Assembly: GCA_035543015.1 (NCBI GenBank)
Contig: DATKKG010000020.1
Coordinates: 1 to 28,685, forward strand
Direction: 5' to 3'
DNA: 28,685 bases
Source: DATKKG01 sp035543015
GTDB lineage: Archaea; Thermoproteota; Nitrososphaeria; Conexivisphaerales; DTJL01
Shown: one piece after another, positions 5,686 to 14,028 of the stretch
How positions within the stretch are numbered: position 1 is the stretch's first letter
Layout: the number at the start of each line of letters is the position of its first letter
Notes under the pieces: model-generated
Told to the model about the DNA's origin: nothing
Databases searched by the model: none
Seen by the model: only the letters and a program-made list of their open reading frames with translations
Position numbers and translations under genes: made by a program

Positions 5686-7392
5686 CTAGTCTTCCATTCC
5701 GCCCATGCCGCCCATTCCACCCATGCCTCCCATGCCTCCCATGCCGCCCATTCCTCCTGGGCCGCCGGGACCGCCTGGTGGCGTCTTGGGCTTGGACGCG
5801 GCTATGACGTCGTCGATCCTCAGGAGCATGCTCGCGGCTTCGGTGGCCGACTTGATCACCTGAACCTTGACGCTCAGCGGCTCGAAGACCTGCTCCTCGT
5901 ACATGTCTCCCACCCTGTTCTTCAGGGCGTCCACGCCCGCCCAGATCTTCTTCTCGCCGTGCGCCGCAGCCAGCTTGACCTGCGTGTCGAGCATGTCCAT
6001 GCCTGCGTTCTCTGCGAGCGTCAGAGGTATGACCTCCAGAGCCTCCGCGAACTTCTGGACAGCCAGCTGTTCCCTGCCTGGAAGCGTGCTCGCCCACTCG
6101 CGGAGCCTGAAGGCCACCTCGGCCTCCGGGGCGCCGCCGCCAGCCACGACCGCGGGATTCTCCATCACGTCCTTCACCGTCATGATGGCGTCGTGGAGAG
6201 ACCTCTCTGCTTCGTCGACGATGCGCTGGCCGCCTCCCCTGACCAGGATGGTCACGGCCTTCGGGTTCTTGCAGCCCTCAATGAAGACCCACTTGTCCTC
6301 TTCGACCTTGCGCTCCTCGACCAGGTCTGCCTTTCCGAGGTCGCTCGCCGTGAGGTCTTCCAGGGTTGTGACGACCCTTCCGCCAGTGGCCCTGGCAAGC
6401 TTCTCCATGTCGCTCATCTTGACCCTCCTGACCGCGAGGATGCCCGCCTTGGCGAGGTAGTGCTGGGAGATGTCGTCGATCCCCTTCTGGCAGACGAGGA
6501 CCGTGGCACCTGCCTCCTTCACCTTGTCGACCATGGCCTTGAGCATGTCGGCCTCTTCGTCCAGGAACGACTTCATCTGCGTCGGGTCGGTGATGTTGAT
6601 CTTGGCGTCGAACTCGGTCTTCTCTATCTCCAGAGGGGAGTTGATGAGGGCGATCTTGGCCTTCTCGACCCTCTTCGGCATGCCGGAGTGAACGACCTCC
6701 TTGTCAACGACGATGCCCCTGATGAGGGTGGTGTCGAGGAGGGAGCCGCCCGGCTTCTTCTCCACCTTGACGTTGTCCACGTCGGCCGTGTAGGAGCCGT
6801 CCTCGTGCTTGTCGGCGACGAGGAGGAGGGCTTCCACCACGAGCTTGCCGAGGAACTCGGACTCCTTGGACACCATCTTGGTGGCCATGGTTGTCTTGGC
6901 TATCTTGAGGAGCCATACTGGGTCGCCCGCCTTCACCTTGATGGCTATCTCGTCCAGGATCTTGATGGCCTGGTTGGAGGCCTTCCTGTAGCCGTCCACC
7001 ACTATGGTCGGGTGGACCTCCTTGTCCAGGAGGAGCTCGGCCTTCTCCAGCAGGGCTCCGGCGAACACCACCGTCGAGGTGGTCCCGTCGCCGACCTCAC
7101 CGTCGGTGGCCTTGCTGATCTCCACCATCATCTTGGCGGCGGGGTGCTGGACGTCGATCTCCTTCAGGATCGTGGCTCCGTCGTTGGTGATCGTGACGTC
7201 CCCCAACGTGTCCACGAGCATCTTGTCCATGCCCCGTGGCCCCAGGCTGGACTTCACGATCTCCGCGATCAACGTAGCCGCGGCCAGGTTGTTGCGCTGC
7301 GCGTCCCTCCCCTTGGACTCGCTGGAGCCTTCCTTGAGGATCAGGACGGGCTGCCCGCTCGAAGTAACGGTCGGATATGCGGTTGTGGACAT
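5686..7392 (-). CDS. ths: Thermosome subunit (group II chaperonin)
   Basis: ATP-driven cytosolic chaperonin subunit that assembles into a double-ring folding chamber closed by built-in lids. The 568 residues contain every class hallmark: the equatorial SSLGPRGMDKMLVD segment (48-61), the NDGATILKE loop, the nucleotide-phosphate motif GDGTTS (101-106), the intermediate/apical domains (about 150-400), and the C-terminal GGGAPE motif. The last 30-odd residues are two GGP units and seven GGM units, the flexible tail that projects into the cavity. ATG 7392 is preceded by a short leader with an AGGAG-like ribosome site and a TATA box about 68 bases upstream, so it is transcribed separately from TldE. 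A long open frame on the opposite strand is a composition shadow. Homo- or hetero-oligomer status cannot be judged from one gene. Confidence 0.97.
   Translation of the reverse strand: MSTTAYPTVTSSGQPVLILKEGSSESKGRDAQRNNLAAATLIAEIVKSSLGPRGMDKMLVDTLGDVTITNDGATILKEIDVQHPAAKMMVEISKATDGEVGDGTTSTVVFAGALLEKAELLLDKEVHPTIVVDGYRKASNQAIKILDEIAIKVKAGDPVWLLKIAKTTMATKMVSKESEFLGKLVVEALLLVADKHEDGSYTADVDNVKVEKKPGGSLLDTTLIRGIVVDKEVVHSGMPKRVEKAKIALINSPLEIEKTEFDAKINITDPTQMKSFLDEEADMLKAMVDKVKEAGATVLVCQKGIDDISQHYLAKAGILAVRRVKMSDMEKLARATGGRVVTTLEDLTASDLGKADLVEERKVEEDKWVFIEGCKNPKAVTILVRGGGQRIVDEAERSLHDAIMTVKDVMENPAVVAGGGAPEAEVAFRLREWASTLPGREQLAVQKFAEALEVIPLTLAENAGMDMLDTQVKLAAAHGEKKIWAGVDALKNRVGDMYEEQVFEPLSVKVQVIKSATEAASMLLRIDDVIAASKPKTPPGGPGGPGGMGGMGGMGGMGGMGGMGGMED
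5695..5757. repeat. Seven 9-base units encoding the GGM tail
   Basis: Seven in-frame nonamers (CAT followed by two glycine anticodon triplets on the plus strand) encode the thermosome GGM tail. Synonymous differences between units show selection on the protein sequence. Unit number is prone to slippage and could vary between strains. Confidence 0.85.
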
Positions 7393-7456
7393 ATCTCAAT
7401 TAACACTCCTGTATAGTTCAGACGATAATCTGCGAAAGGGGAGTTTGGAAGAGGAC

Positions 7457-7464
7457 TTTATATG
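7457..7464 (-). promoter_or_regulatory. Thermosome promoter TATA box
   Basis: Minus-strand CATATAAA preceded by GAAAAA, a good purine-rich BRE plus TATA. It lies in the 110-base gap after the TldE stop, about 68 bases before the thermosome ATG, predicting a leader of roughly 40 bases carrying an AGGAG-type ribosome site. Confidence 0.6.
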
Positions 7465-7502
7465 TTTTTCTGACTGTTTGTCAAGCAGTTGAAGGATTTG
7501 AA

Positions 7503-8837
7503 TCAGCCGGTGGCCTTCGTCACCTTGACCTTCGGGACCCTCAAGGCAGGCATGAGGGTAGGCACGTCCACCTCCCACCACTGGATCCACTTCCTCTCCT
7601 TGCCGATGGCGTCGACCTCCTTCATCTGACGGGGTATCTCGCCGCTGAGGCGGATGCCGGCGACGGGATGCTTGAGCTCCCCGTCCTCGACCAGCCAGGC
7701 GGCGTCACGAGGAAGGGTGGAGTACTCCCCCCTGGTGTAGCTCTGGAACCTGGTGTACCAGTTGTTCGTGACGTAGATGCCCCTCTTGGTGCCCCTGATC
7801 ATCTCCTCCAGCGACTGGTCCCCTCCCTTCACCTCGATGTTCCAGACGTGTGGCTCGATTATGCCGGCGTTCCCGGTCAGCTTGGCCTTGTGGCGCGCCG
7901 CGGTGGTGCTGTTGTGGATGAAGGTCCTCAGGACCCCGTCCTCGATCAGGGGATCGCTCCTCGTGGGGACGCCCTCGTCGTCGAAAGACCTGCTGTTGAT
8001 CCCGTTCCTGATCTGCCCGTGGTCGATCAAGGTGAAGCCCGGATTGGCGACCTCCTTGCCCAGTGAGCCCGCGAAGAACGAGAGCCCCGCATCGACGCTG
8101 AAGGCGGAGGTCGCGTCAGCCACGTGGCCGATGATCTCCGCCGCGACCGACGGACCCATGATCACCGTGTACTCGCCGGCCTCGACCTCCTCGGGATGCC
8201 TGCAGAGCTTGGCGTTCTCACCGGAGATCCTCCCCGCGGCCTCGACGTCGAAGTCGGCGAGGGAGGTGGACACCGCGATCCCCTGGCCGCTGGCGTCCCT
8301 GTCGGTGAAGGACCTGACGTTCAGCCTGAACTGGCTCCTCTCCTCGCTCTGATTGACTCCGGTGGACGTCGAGATCAAGATCTTGTAGCGGTCCGTCGTC
8401 AGGGAGCCCGCGACCCTCAGCGCCCCCGCGGAGAGGGCCGCATCGATGGTCCTCGACGCGTAGCCCGACAGATCGAAGTCGGAGATCTTCGGATCGAAGT
8501 CCCCGTTGAACCTGTACTGGAAGGGGCCCCCGGGCAGAGGCGGGAAGTCCGACTCGCCCCCCGCGGTGTTCATGGACCTGAAGAGCCTCTCGACGAAGCC
8601 CTCCACGCTCGCCCTCTCCATGGTGGAGAGCTCGCCCAGGATCCTCCTCCTTCCCTTGGTCATGTAGACTGAGAGTGTCTTCGAGAGGAGGCGGTTGGTG
8701 ATGGTGAGGGAGTTGTTCCCGAAGCGCGCCTGCCCTTCGTCGCTGTCGTAGAGGATGACGCTGAAGTCGTCCGTCCCCAGGGACCTGCACCTGGAGGTGG
8801 CCCAGTCCACCGGCCCTGCTTCCTGCATGGAGGTCAC
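7503..8837 (-). CDS. tldE: TldE/PmbA-like metalloprotease-complex subunit
   Basis: Partner subunit of the TldD/TldE heterodimer, which degrades unfolded peptides and in bacteria processes ribosomal modified peptides such as microcin B17. The 444-residue length, the NRLLSKTLSVYMTKGRR region and the late GDQSLEEMI...YVTNNWYTRF block fit the PmbA/TldE family. TldE lacks the HExxxH zinc motif of TldD, and none is visible here. Start: GTG 8837 overlaps the TldD stop as GTGA, so translation is coupled; an ATG three codons downstream (8828) is an alternative. Cotranscribed with tldD. The natural substrate in archaea is unknown and no obvious precursor peptide gene lies beside it. Confidence 0.92.
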   Translation of the reverse strand: MTSMQEAGPVDWATSRCRSLGTDDFSVILYDSDEGQARFGNNSLTITNRLLSKTLSVYMTKGRRRILGELSTMERASVEGFVERLFRSMNTAGGESDFPPLPGGPFQYRFNGDFDPKISDFDLSGYASRTIDAALSAGALRVAGSLTTDRYKILISTSTGVNQSEERSQFRLNVRSFTDRDASGQGIAVSTSLADFDVEAAGRISGENAKLCRHPEEVEAGEYTVIMGPSVAAEIIGHVADATSAFSVDAGLSFFAGSLGKEVANPGFTLIDHGQIRNGINSRSFDDEGVPTRSDPLIEDGVLRTFIHNSTTAARHKAKLTGNAGIIEPHVWNIEVKGGDQSLEEMIRGTKRGIYVTNNWYTRFQSYTRGEYSTLPRDAAWLVEDGELKHPVAGIRLSGEIPRQMKEVDAIGKERKWIQWWEVDVPTLMPALRVPKVKVTKATG

Positions 8838-10270
8838 CTGGCTCCCACCTTGATGTCCTTCACTACGAAGTTAGGACCTCCGTGCCACACCGGCGCTCCC
8901 TGGGAGGGATCCCCCTTTCCGCAGGTCGCGGCTCCGAACTCCATGTCCCGGCCGCGGGCGTGGACGCTGCTCCACAGCTTCGGTGTGGAGATCTCGATGA
9001 TGGGGTTCCTGACAAGGCCTTTGACCTCGCCGTGCTCTATCATGTAGGCTTCGTGGCCCACGTACCGGCCGTTCAGACGCTTGTCGTCGATGTTCCACTC
9101 CATGAAGTTCTTGATGAAGACGCCGTGAGGGATCTCCTTCAGCAGCTCCTCGAAGGTGTAGTCTCCCGGCTCTACGTAGGTGTTGGCCATGCGGACGATG
9201 GGCTCCCTGTCGTATCTCACGGCCCTGGCGGAGGCGTTGCTGTCGACCCCGAAGGTCTGCGCCGTCTCCCGGTTCTGAAGCAGCTCCGTCACGACGCCGC
9301 CCGCCATGAGCCGCCTCTTGCGGGCAGTCACTCCTTCCTCGTCGTAGAGGTAGTGGCCGTAGGCGTGGGGAAGGGTGGGGTCGTCGCTGACGTTGGCTTC
9401 GACGCTGCCAACCCTCAGGCCGACATCGTCTGCCGTCAGGTAGGACTCGCCCGCCTGCGCCGCCTCCCTTCCGAGTATCCTGTCCGCTTCGCTCGGGTGG
9501 CCCACCGACTCATGTGCCATGATCCCCGCGACCTCGTGCCCCACGAGGACATCCATCTGCCCGGGGACGAACTTCGCGGCGTCCCTAAGTATCTTCAGGA
9601 CCATTGTGGCCTCCTCGCCGACCTTCTCGCGCACCCCGATCCTCTTCAGCGCCTCCCAGCCTCCGGCCTCCCCGTACTGGGCCGTCCGCTGGACGAGGTT
9701 TCCGCCGCTCGCGCCGGTGAGTATGGCGTAGACCATGAGCCTGGGGACGCGGCTGTCGATCTTGGAGCCGTCCGAGTTGACGAAGTACTTCTCTTCGATC
9801 TCGGTGGCCAAGTAGAGGACCCTGCTGACGAGCTTGACGTCCGTCCCCGCCGCCATGGCGACCGAATCCAGGTCCTTCAGATAGGAGATCACCCCTTCGA
9901 GGGTCAGGTCGTCGAGGCTCTCCTTCTCCTCGGCCCTCCATTTGGCCAGGTGGACGTCCTCGCGGCTGAGCCTGATCTTCTCCTTGAAGTAGGGGGCGGA
10001 GGCCTTGGCCTGCTTCGTCAGGCGGGTTGCCAGCTCCGTCACGCTGGACCTCTCCAGGGCGTTCGTGGCGCCGAACGCGAGAGAGCCCTTGTACATCACG
10101 CGGATGCCCAGGCCGAGGGTCTCCCCGTAGCCGGGAGCCTCCACTTCGCCGTTCTTCAGCACGGCCACCTGGTCCACGCTCCTCTGAAGACGGGCCTCGG
10201 CGTACTCGGCGTCGGCCTTGACGGCCACCTCCACCGCGCGCTCAGCCAGATCTCTGTCCAAAGTCTGCAC
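8834..10270 (-). CDS. tldD: TldD metalloprotease, catalytic subunit
   Basis: Zinc-dependent protease subunit that pairs with TldE. The 478 residues include the signature H253-E254-SVG-H258 (HExxxH) within GHEVAGIMAHESVGHPSEAD, and a C-terminal Cys450 in GAATCGKGD corresponding to the third metal ligand of the family. The active site therefore looks intact. Start is GTG 10270, which lies about 27 bases after a TATA box (10294-10301); transcription is probably leaderless. The gene follows the acyl-CoA synthetase by 31 bases, so read-through from that gene is possible but not required. It overlaps tldE by four bases. The complex acts in the cytoplasm on small or unfolded peptides; the archaeal target is not known. 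Confidence 0.95.
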   Translation of the reverse strand: MQTLDRDLAERAVEVAVKADAEYAEARLQRSVDQVAVLKNGEVEAPGYGETLGLGIRVMYKGSLAFGATNALERSSVTELATRLTKQAKASAPYFKEKIRLSREDVHLAKWRAEEKESLDDLTLEGVISYLKDLDSVAMAAGTDVKLVSRVLYLATEIEEKYFVNSDGSKIDSRVPRLMVYAILTGASGGNLVQRTAQYGEAGGWEALKRIGVREKVGEEATMVLKILRDAAKFVPGQMDVLVGHEVAGIMAHESVGHPSEADRILGREAAQAGESYLTADDVGLRVGSVEANVSDDPTLPHAYGHYLYDEEGVTARKRRLMAGGVVTELLQNRETAQTFGVDSNASARAVRYDREPIVRMANTYVEPGDYTFEELLKEIPHGVFIKNFMEWNIDDKRLNGRYVGHEAYMIEHGEVKGLVRNPIIEISTPKLWSSVHARGRDMEFGAATCGKGDPSQGAPVWHGGPNFVVKDIKVGAR

Positions 10271-10293
10271 CGCGATTGGGACGCCCGCGCTGG

Positions 10294-10301
10294 TATTTTA
10301 T
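10294..10301 (-). promoter_or_regulatory. TATA box of tldD-tldE
   Basis: Minus-strand ATAAAATA in the 31-base gap upstream of tldD, centred about 27 bases before GTG 10270. It overlaps the region just after the acyl-CoA synthetase stop. Confidence 0.55.
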
Positions 10302-12500
10302 TCATTCTGGGTTAGCGTGGGCTTCGACCCGGGGCGGGGGGCCGTTGAGCAGCACCCTCGCGTCCACCACGGCGCCGCCGGACTGGAACAGGATGAACGG
10401 ATTGATCTCCATCTCCTTGATCGTGGGGTTCTCCAGCATTATCGTGGAGAGCTTCACGATCACGCCCTTCAGGCAGGAGATGTCGAAGGCCGGCTTCCCT
10501 CTGTAGCCCCTGAGTATGCCGGAGATGCGGAGCTCGTTCATCATCTCCTCTGCCTCACTGGCGACGATGGGCGCAACCCTGAGGGAGTAATCCCTGATCA
10601 GCTCCGTGTATATGCCGCCGGCGCCGAGCGTTATCACCGGGCCGAAGAAGCGGTCCCTGTAGCTGCCTATGAGGAGCTCGAAGCCCGCCGGCGCCATCTT
10701 CTGCACCAGGGCCCCCTTGAAGGAGTCGGAAAGCCCGATCTCCTGTGCCCTCCGAGCCAGGGTCCTGAACTGGCCCCTGACGCCGATGCTGTCCCCGACG
10801 CCCAGGACCACCCCACCGGCGTCTGTCTTGTGGCTCAGCTTCCCCGAGACGATCTTCATCGCTACGGGGTACCCCATCGAATCTGCGGCACGGACCGCCG
10901 CGTCCTCGTCTGCGACGACGGCGGAGGGAAGGAGGGGGATTGAATACTCGGAAAGGAGACGGCTGGCGTTCGGCTCGAGGAGGACCGGGGCGGGCCCCTT
11001 GGCTAGGGAGGATAGCCAGAGTATCCTGTCGGTCGCCGACTGGGTGTCCCTCCAGGTCTCGGGCTCCTTCCTGAAGAGGCCATACCTCGAGAGGAAGTAG
11101 AGGGCCTTCGCGGCGCGGTCGGGGGTGGGGTAGCAGGGGATGCCGTGGGATTCGTACTTGGACCTCATGATGCGGGCCCACTCGGCTTCTCCCACGTCGC
11201 AGGCCACGACGGGCCTGCCTGACTCCTCCTTGACATCGGCGATGGCGTCCACCACGTCGTCGTAGACCGCCGGGGCGTGATGGAGGGTGACGTAGAGCCA
11301 GGCGTCGAAGGGGTCGCCCTTCAGGAGGGCGTCGCTCGCGAGCTTGAAGGCCTTGCTGTCGGCGGACCCGGTCAGGTCGAGGGGGTTGTTGGGGGAGACC
11401 ATGGGAGGGATGCCGCCTTCCCTGTCCAGCTTCCGCAGCTCGCCAACGGCGGCGCTCCCCAGCACGGGGACCCTGAGGCCGAGCTCTTCGCAGGAGTCCG
11501 CGGCGATGACGCCGGCGCCTCCGCCGTTGGTTACGATCGCTACCCTGTCTCCCTGGGGAGGCGGCAGCATGGACATCGCCTTGCCCGCGTCGAAGAGGTC
11601 CTCGATGGTGGAGACCTCGACGATCCCTCCCTGATGGAATGCGGTGCGGTACACCTCGACCTGGCCGACCATGGAGGCCGTGTGGGTGAAGGCCGCCCTT
11701 ATCCCAGACTCGGTCTTCCCCGCCTTCAAGGCCACGATGGGCATCCTCTTCGAGGCGGCGGAGCAGGCTTCCATGAGGCGCCTCCCCTGCTTGACCCCCT
11801 CCACGTAGAGGAGTATCGCCCTGGTCTTCTCGTCATCGGCATAGTACGAGATGACCTCGTCCAACGTCACGTCCGCCTGGTTTCCCAGGCCCACGAAGGC
11901 CCTCAGGCCCGCGCCGCTTCCGACGATGTAGTCGATCAAGGCCGCCCCCACTCCCCCGCTCTGGCTGATCAGCACCATGGAGCCGGGCCGGGGCTTGGGC
12001 ATGGATATGGCCTCGTGCCTGTTGGTGGTGGTCTTCCACTCCGGGAGGAAGAAGGTATCGACACCGCTGTAGGGGTCCATAAGACCAAGCGTGTTCGGGC
12101 CCAACAGCCTGATCCCGGCCCTGCGCGCGATGGAGACCACCTTGTTCTCAAGATCCGCTCCCCCGCTTTCGCCGAAACCTCCCGACACTACGATGGAGGC
12201 AGGGACCCCCTTCCTGGCGAGGTCCTCCATGACCGAAGGTGTCCCCCTGGCCGGGACCACCACGACGGCGAGGTCGACCGGGCCCTGGATGGAGGCCACG
12301 TCGGGGTAGCACGCGAGGCGGTCGACCTCCCTGTAGCGGGGGTTGACGGGGTAAAGCTCTCCCTTGTAGGAGCCCATCCTCTTCGAAACCGCCAGGCTGT
12401 TGAAGACCTGGAACCCCAGCTTGGCGGGATCTGAGGACGCGCCCACGACGGCTATGCTCTTCGGGTCGAAAAGGCGGGAAAGGCCGGGATGCGAGGTCAA
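10302..12500 (-). CDS. ADP-forming acyl-CoA synthetase (acetate-CoA ligase type), alpha-beta fusion
   Basis: Converts an acyl-CoA plus ADP and phosphate to the acid, CoA and ATP, or the reverse, through a phosphohistidine. The 732 residues hold the CoA-binding domain with IAVVGASSDPAKLG (16-29), the succinyl-CoA-synthetase-like alpha domains, catalytic His273 in FTHTASMVG, and a C-terminal ATP-grasp domain (about 500-730) with KLSHKTDAGGVVLG (H557) and the LGAGGIYTELI loop. This single-chain alpha-beta order is known from archaeal acetyl-CoA synthetases and from the 3-hydroxypropionyl/4-hydroxybutyryl-CoA synthetases of Thaumarchaeota. The acyl group cannot be read from sequence. Start TTG 12500 lies about 41 bases after a TATA box, so the leader is short. 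Confidence 0.93.
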   Translation of the reverse strand: MTSHPGLSRLFDPKSIAVVGASSDPAKLGFQVFNSLAVSKRMGSYKGELYPVNPRYREVDRLACYPDVASIQGPVDLAVVVVPARGTPSVMEDLARKGVPASIVVSGGFGESGGADLENKVVSIARRAGIRLLGPNTLGLMDPYSGVDTFFLPEWKTTTNRHEAISMPKPRPGSMVLISQSGGVGAALIDYIVGSGAGLRAFVGLGNQADVTLDEVISYYADDEKTRAILLYVEGVKQGRRLMEACSAASKRMPIVALKAGKTESGIRAAFTHTASMVGQVEVYRTAFHQGGIVEVSTIEDLFDAGKAMSMLPPPQGDRVAIVTNGGGAGVIAADSCEELGLRVPVLGSAAVGELRKLDREGGIPPMVSPNNPLDLTGSADSKAFKLASDALLKGDPFDAWLYVTLHHAPAVYDDVVDAIADVKEESGRPVVACDVGEAEWARIMRSKYESHGIPCYPTPDRAAKALYFLSRYGLFRKEPETWRDTQSATDRILWLSSLAKGPAPVLLEPNASRLLSEYSIPLLPSAVVADEDAAVRAADSMGYPVAMKIVSGKLSHKTDAGGVVLGVGDSIGVRGQFRTLARRAQEIGLSDSFKGALVQKMAPAGFELLIGSYRDRFFGPVITLGAGGIYTELIRDYSLRVAPIVASEAEEMMNELRISGILRGYRGKPAFDISCLKGVIVKLSTIMLENPTIKEMEINPFILFQSGGAVVDARVLLNGPPPRVEAHANPE

Positions 12501-12537
12501 GATGAAAGGCCCTTGTTCTGCTCTCCAAGCTCAGGCG

Positions 12538-12545
12538 ATTTAAAG
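12538..12545 (-). promoter_or_regulatory. TATA box of the acyl-CoA synthetase gene
   Basis: Minus-strand CTTTAAAT within CACCTTTAAATCG, in the 67-base gap after the output-domain gene, about 41 bases before TTG 12500. Confidence 0.5.
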
Positions 12546-12567
12546 GTGAGCTCGGGTCGGGCTCCCT

Positions 12568-12903
12568 TCAGGGACGGAGGGCGCTCAGCGTGGAGACCAT
12601 GTCGACGCAGAGGGAAGGCGAAAGGCCGAACTCCCGGACGAGCCTCTTGACCATGAACTCCTCGATGATGGGCGTCGAGTCGCCGAACACCCCTTCGAGG
12701 CACTGATGGAACTTGGGGGGGTCATCTATGAGGTCGGCGATGGTGACGGAGCTCTGCCTCTTGATGTACATCCGGAAGGCGCTGGAGGCCGGCCCTCCCA
12801 GCAGGGCGTAGAGGCAGCCGTCCAGCACAAGTGCGATGGCTTCGTTGGTGGGTCTGGAGCTCCCTGCGTCGGTGGAAGCCCCTACTCCACCTGAGGCGTT
12901 CAA
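12568..12903 (-). CDS. Small NitrOD5-like output-domain protein, copy 1
   Basis: A 111-residue soluble protein starting at TTG 12903, 28 bases after a TATA box. After a flexible Ser/Gly-rich N-terminus (1-20), residues 24-105 form a helical domain that aligns without large gaps to the product at 14977-15252. Shared positions include (L/I)DG near the start, DDPxxFxxxxxGVF in the centre and REFGL near the end. The pattern of a hydrophobic first helix, a mid-domain P-x-F, a G-V-F segment and a final helix resembles the Nitrosopumilus output domain 5 family of small archaeal signalling proteins (recognised from memory, not searched). No catalytic residues are visible. Its role may be as a downstream effector of the two-component genes 2 kb away. 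Confidence 0.65.
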   Translation of the reverse strand: MNASGGVGASTDAGSSRPTNEAIALVLDGCLYALLGGPASSAFRMYIKRQSSVTIADLIDDPPKFHQCLEGVFGDSTPIIEEFMVKRLVREFGLSPSLCVDMVSTLSALRP

Positions 12904-12927
12904 CCTGCCTCGAAATCCGCGTTTGGG

Positions 12928-12935
12928 TATTTTAA
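12928..12935 (-). promoter_or_regulatory. TATA box of output-domain gene copy 1
   Basis: Minus-strand TTAAAATA within GGTTAAAATACCC, centred 28 bases before TTG 12903. It supports that unusual start codon and a leaderless mRNA. The rest of the 148-base gap (12904-13051) shows nothing else. Confidence 0.55.
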
Positions 12936-13051
12936 CCTATTCGAACCCGGCAAGTCGCGTCGTCGTTGAGTCAACCGACAACGCAACAGAGCCTCGAACG
13001 CCCACTCATCCTCCGCCAGACGCAGTTGTCTCTCCCCGGCCTGCTCCGAGA

Positions 13052-13942
13052 TCAGCGGTACGCGGGGAACGCCGTATTGGCGAAGGCCTCCATCTCCTTG
13101 ATGTACTCGCCGGCCTCCTTGTCCCCGAAGTACCCCACCAGGTACTCCAGGCCGGCGGACCTGTACTCGTCGAGAGAGCTCGAAATCCCCTTCCAGCCTC
13201 CGCCCAGGACGACGCGCTTCTCGCCTGCAGGGTTCACGGACAGCTTCGGCTGATCGGAGCGCATGTCTATGGCCATCCTGGTGGTCACCGCCACTTCCCT
13301 CCTGCCCGCCATCTGCTTCAGCTCCTTGACCCTGACTTGGAATTCGTCGAAGGGGATGCTCGTCGCATGCCATGCGTTCCCCAGGGAGGCGGCCCTCCTC
13401 ACGGCCGAGCGGCTGTTCCCGCCTATCCAGATGGGCACGGCTCCTCCCTGCTCGGGCTTGGGCTCGACGGCCACGTCCCTGAGCCTGTAGTACCGTCCGG
13501 CGTAGTCGACGACGGGCTGGGTCCACATCGCCTTCAGGAGCTCTATCTCCTCGTCGGCGCGGGCACCTCGGTCATGGAAGCTGCTGCCCAGTGACTCGAA
13601 CTCCTCCTCCGACCATCCGATGGCGAGCCCGGCGATCAGCCTGCCGCCCGAAAGCCGGTCTATGGCGGCCAGCTGCTTCCCCAGGAGGACCGGGTCCCTC
13701 AGGGGGAGGACTATGATGGAGGTGCCGACTGCCACTCTGGTGGTGACCGCAGAGGCGTAGGCAAGGACCGAAAGGCTCTCCAGGATGTTCCTGTAGGGAG
13801 AGGGGGCTCCGGCGGGGGTCACCATGTGGTCCGTGGTCCAAACGCTGTCGTAGCCCACCCTCTCCGCGGCCTCGCAGACGGACCTCACGGCGGAGGGGGA
13901 AAGGTTCTCGCCGAAATTGGGGATGCAGACTCCGAACTTCAC
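13052..13942 (-). CDS. Luciferase-like (LLM class) F420-type oxidoreductase
   Basis: Cytoplasmic TIM-barrel oxidoreductase of the bacterial-luciferase superfamily, members of which use reduced flavin or coenzyme F420. The 296 residues start MKFGVCIPNFGE and show the family blocks in order: the WTTDHM segment (near 39-44), VAVGTSIIVLPLRDPVLLGKQ (about 70-90), the DRLSGGRLIAGLAIGW motif (about 94-109) and the PIWIGGNSRSAVRRAASLG motif. The subgroup resembles the archaeal/actinobacterial F420-dependent TIGR03619-type proteins (from memory). Substrate unknown. ATG 13942 lies 27 bases after a TATA box, divergent from the aldo/keto reductase gene, with which it shares an 86-base promoter region. 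A flavin- rather than F420-dependent activity remains possible. Confidence 0.9.
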   Translation of the reverse strand: MKFGVCIPNFGENLSPSAVRSVCEAAERVGYDSVWTTDHMVTPAGAPSPYRNILESLSVLAYASAVTTRVAVGTSIIVLPLRDPVLLGKQLAAIDRLSGGRLIAGLAIGWSEEEFESLGSSFHDRGARADEEIELLKAMWTQPVVDYAGRYYRLRDVAVEPKPEQGGAVPIWIGGNSRSAVRRAASLGNAWHATSIPFDEFQVRVKELKQMAGRREVAVTTRMAIDMRSDQPKLSVNPAGEKRVVLGGGWKGISSSLDEYRSAGLEYLVGYFGDKEAGEYIKEMEAFANTAFPAYR

Positions 13943-13964
13943 ACCCTCCGAATCCCCCCAAGCT

Positions 13965-13973
13965 CTATTTAAG
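13965..13973 (-). promoter_or_regulatory. TATA box of the luciferase-like oxidoreductase
   Basis: Minus-strand CTTAAATAG, centred 27 bases before ATG 13942, in the divergent gap. The opposite gene has only a weak CCCTATCTACC about 27 bases before ATG 14029. Confidence 0.6.
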
Positions 13974-14028
13974 AGGGCGGCACGAATGGCAGGAAGCCCT
14001 ATCTACCGGCCGGACGTGGACGAGCCAG

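Noticed and set aside
5959..7416. 485-codon open frame on the plus strand
   Set aside because: It lies exactly opposite the unmistakable thermosome gene. High GC at third positions leaves the antisense frame open by chance.
8882..10315. 477-codon open frame on the plus strand
   Set aside because: Opposite TldD, which has an intact HExxxH site; the plus-strand product has no family features.
11277..12434. 385-codon open frame on the plus strand
   Set aside because: Antisense to the acyl-CoA synthetase and composed of repetitive Gly/Asp/His/Val typical of reverse-frame translation.
12929..12960. TTCGAA-containing stretch resembling a tRNA T loop (minus GGGTTCGAAT)
   Set aside because: No complementary T stem, acceptor stem or anticodon arm can be drawn around it; the region is a promoter with a TATA box.
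13260..13490. Short plus-strand frames inside the luciferase-like gene
   Set aside because: Antisense to a well-defined family protein and without own features.
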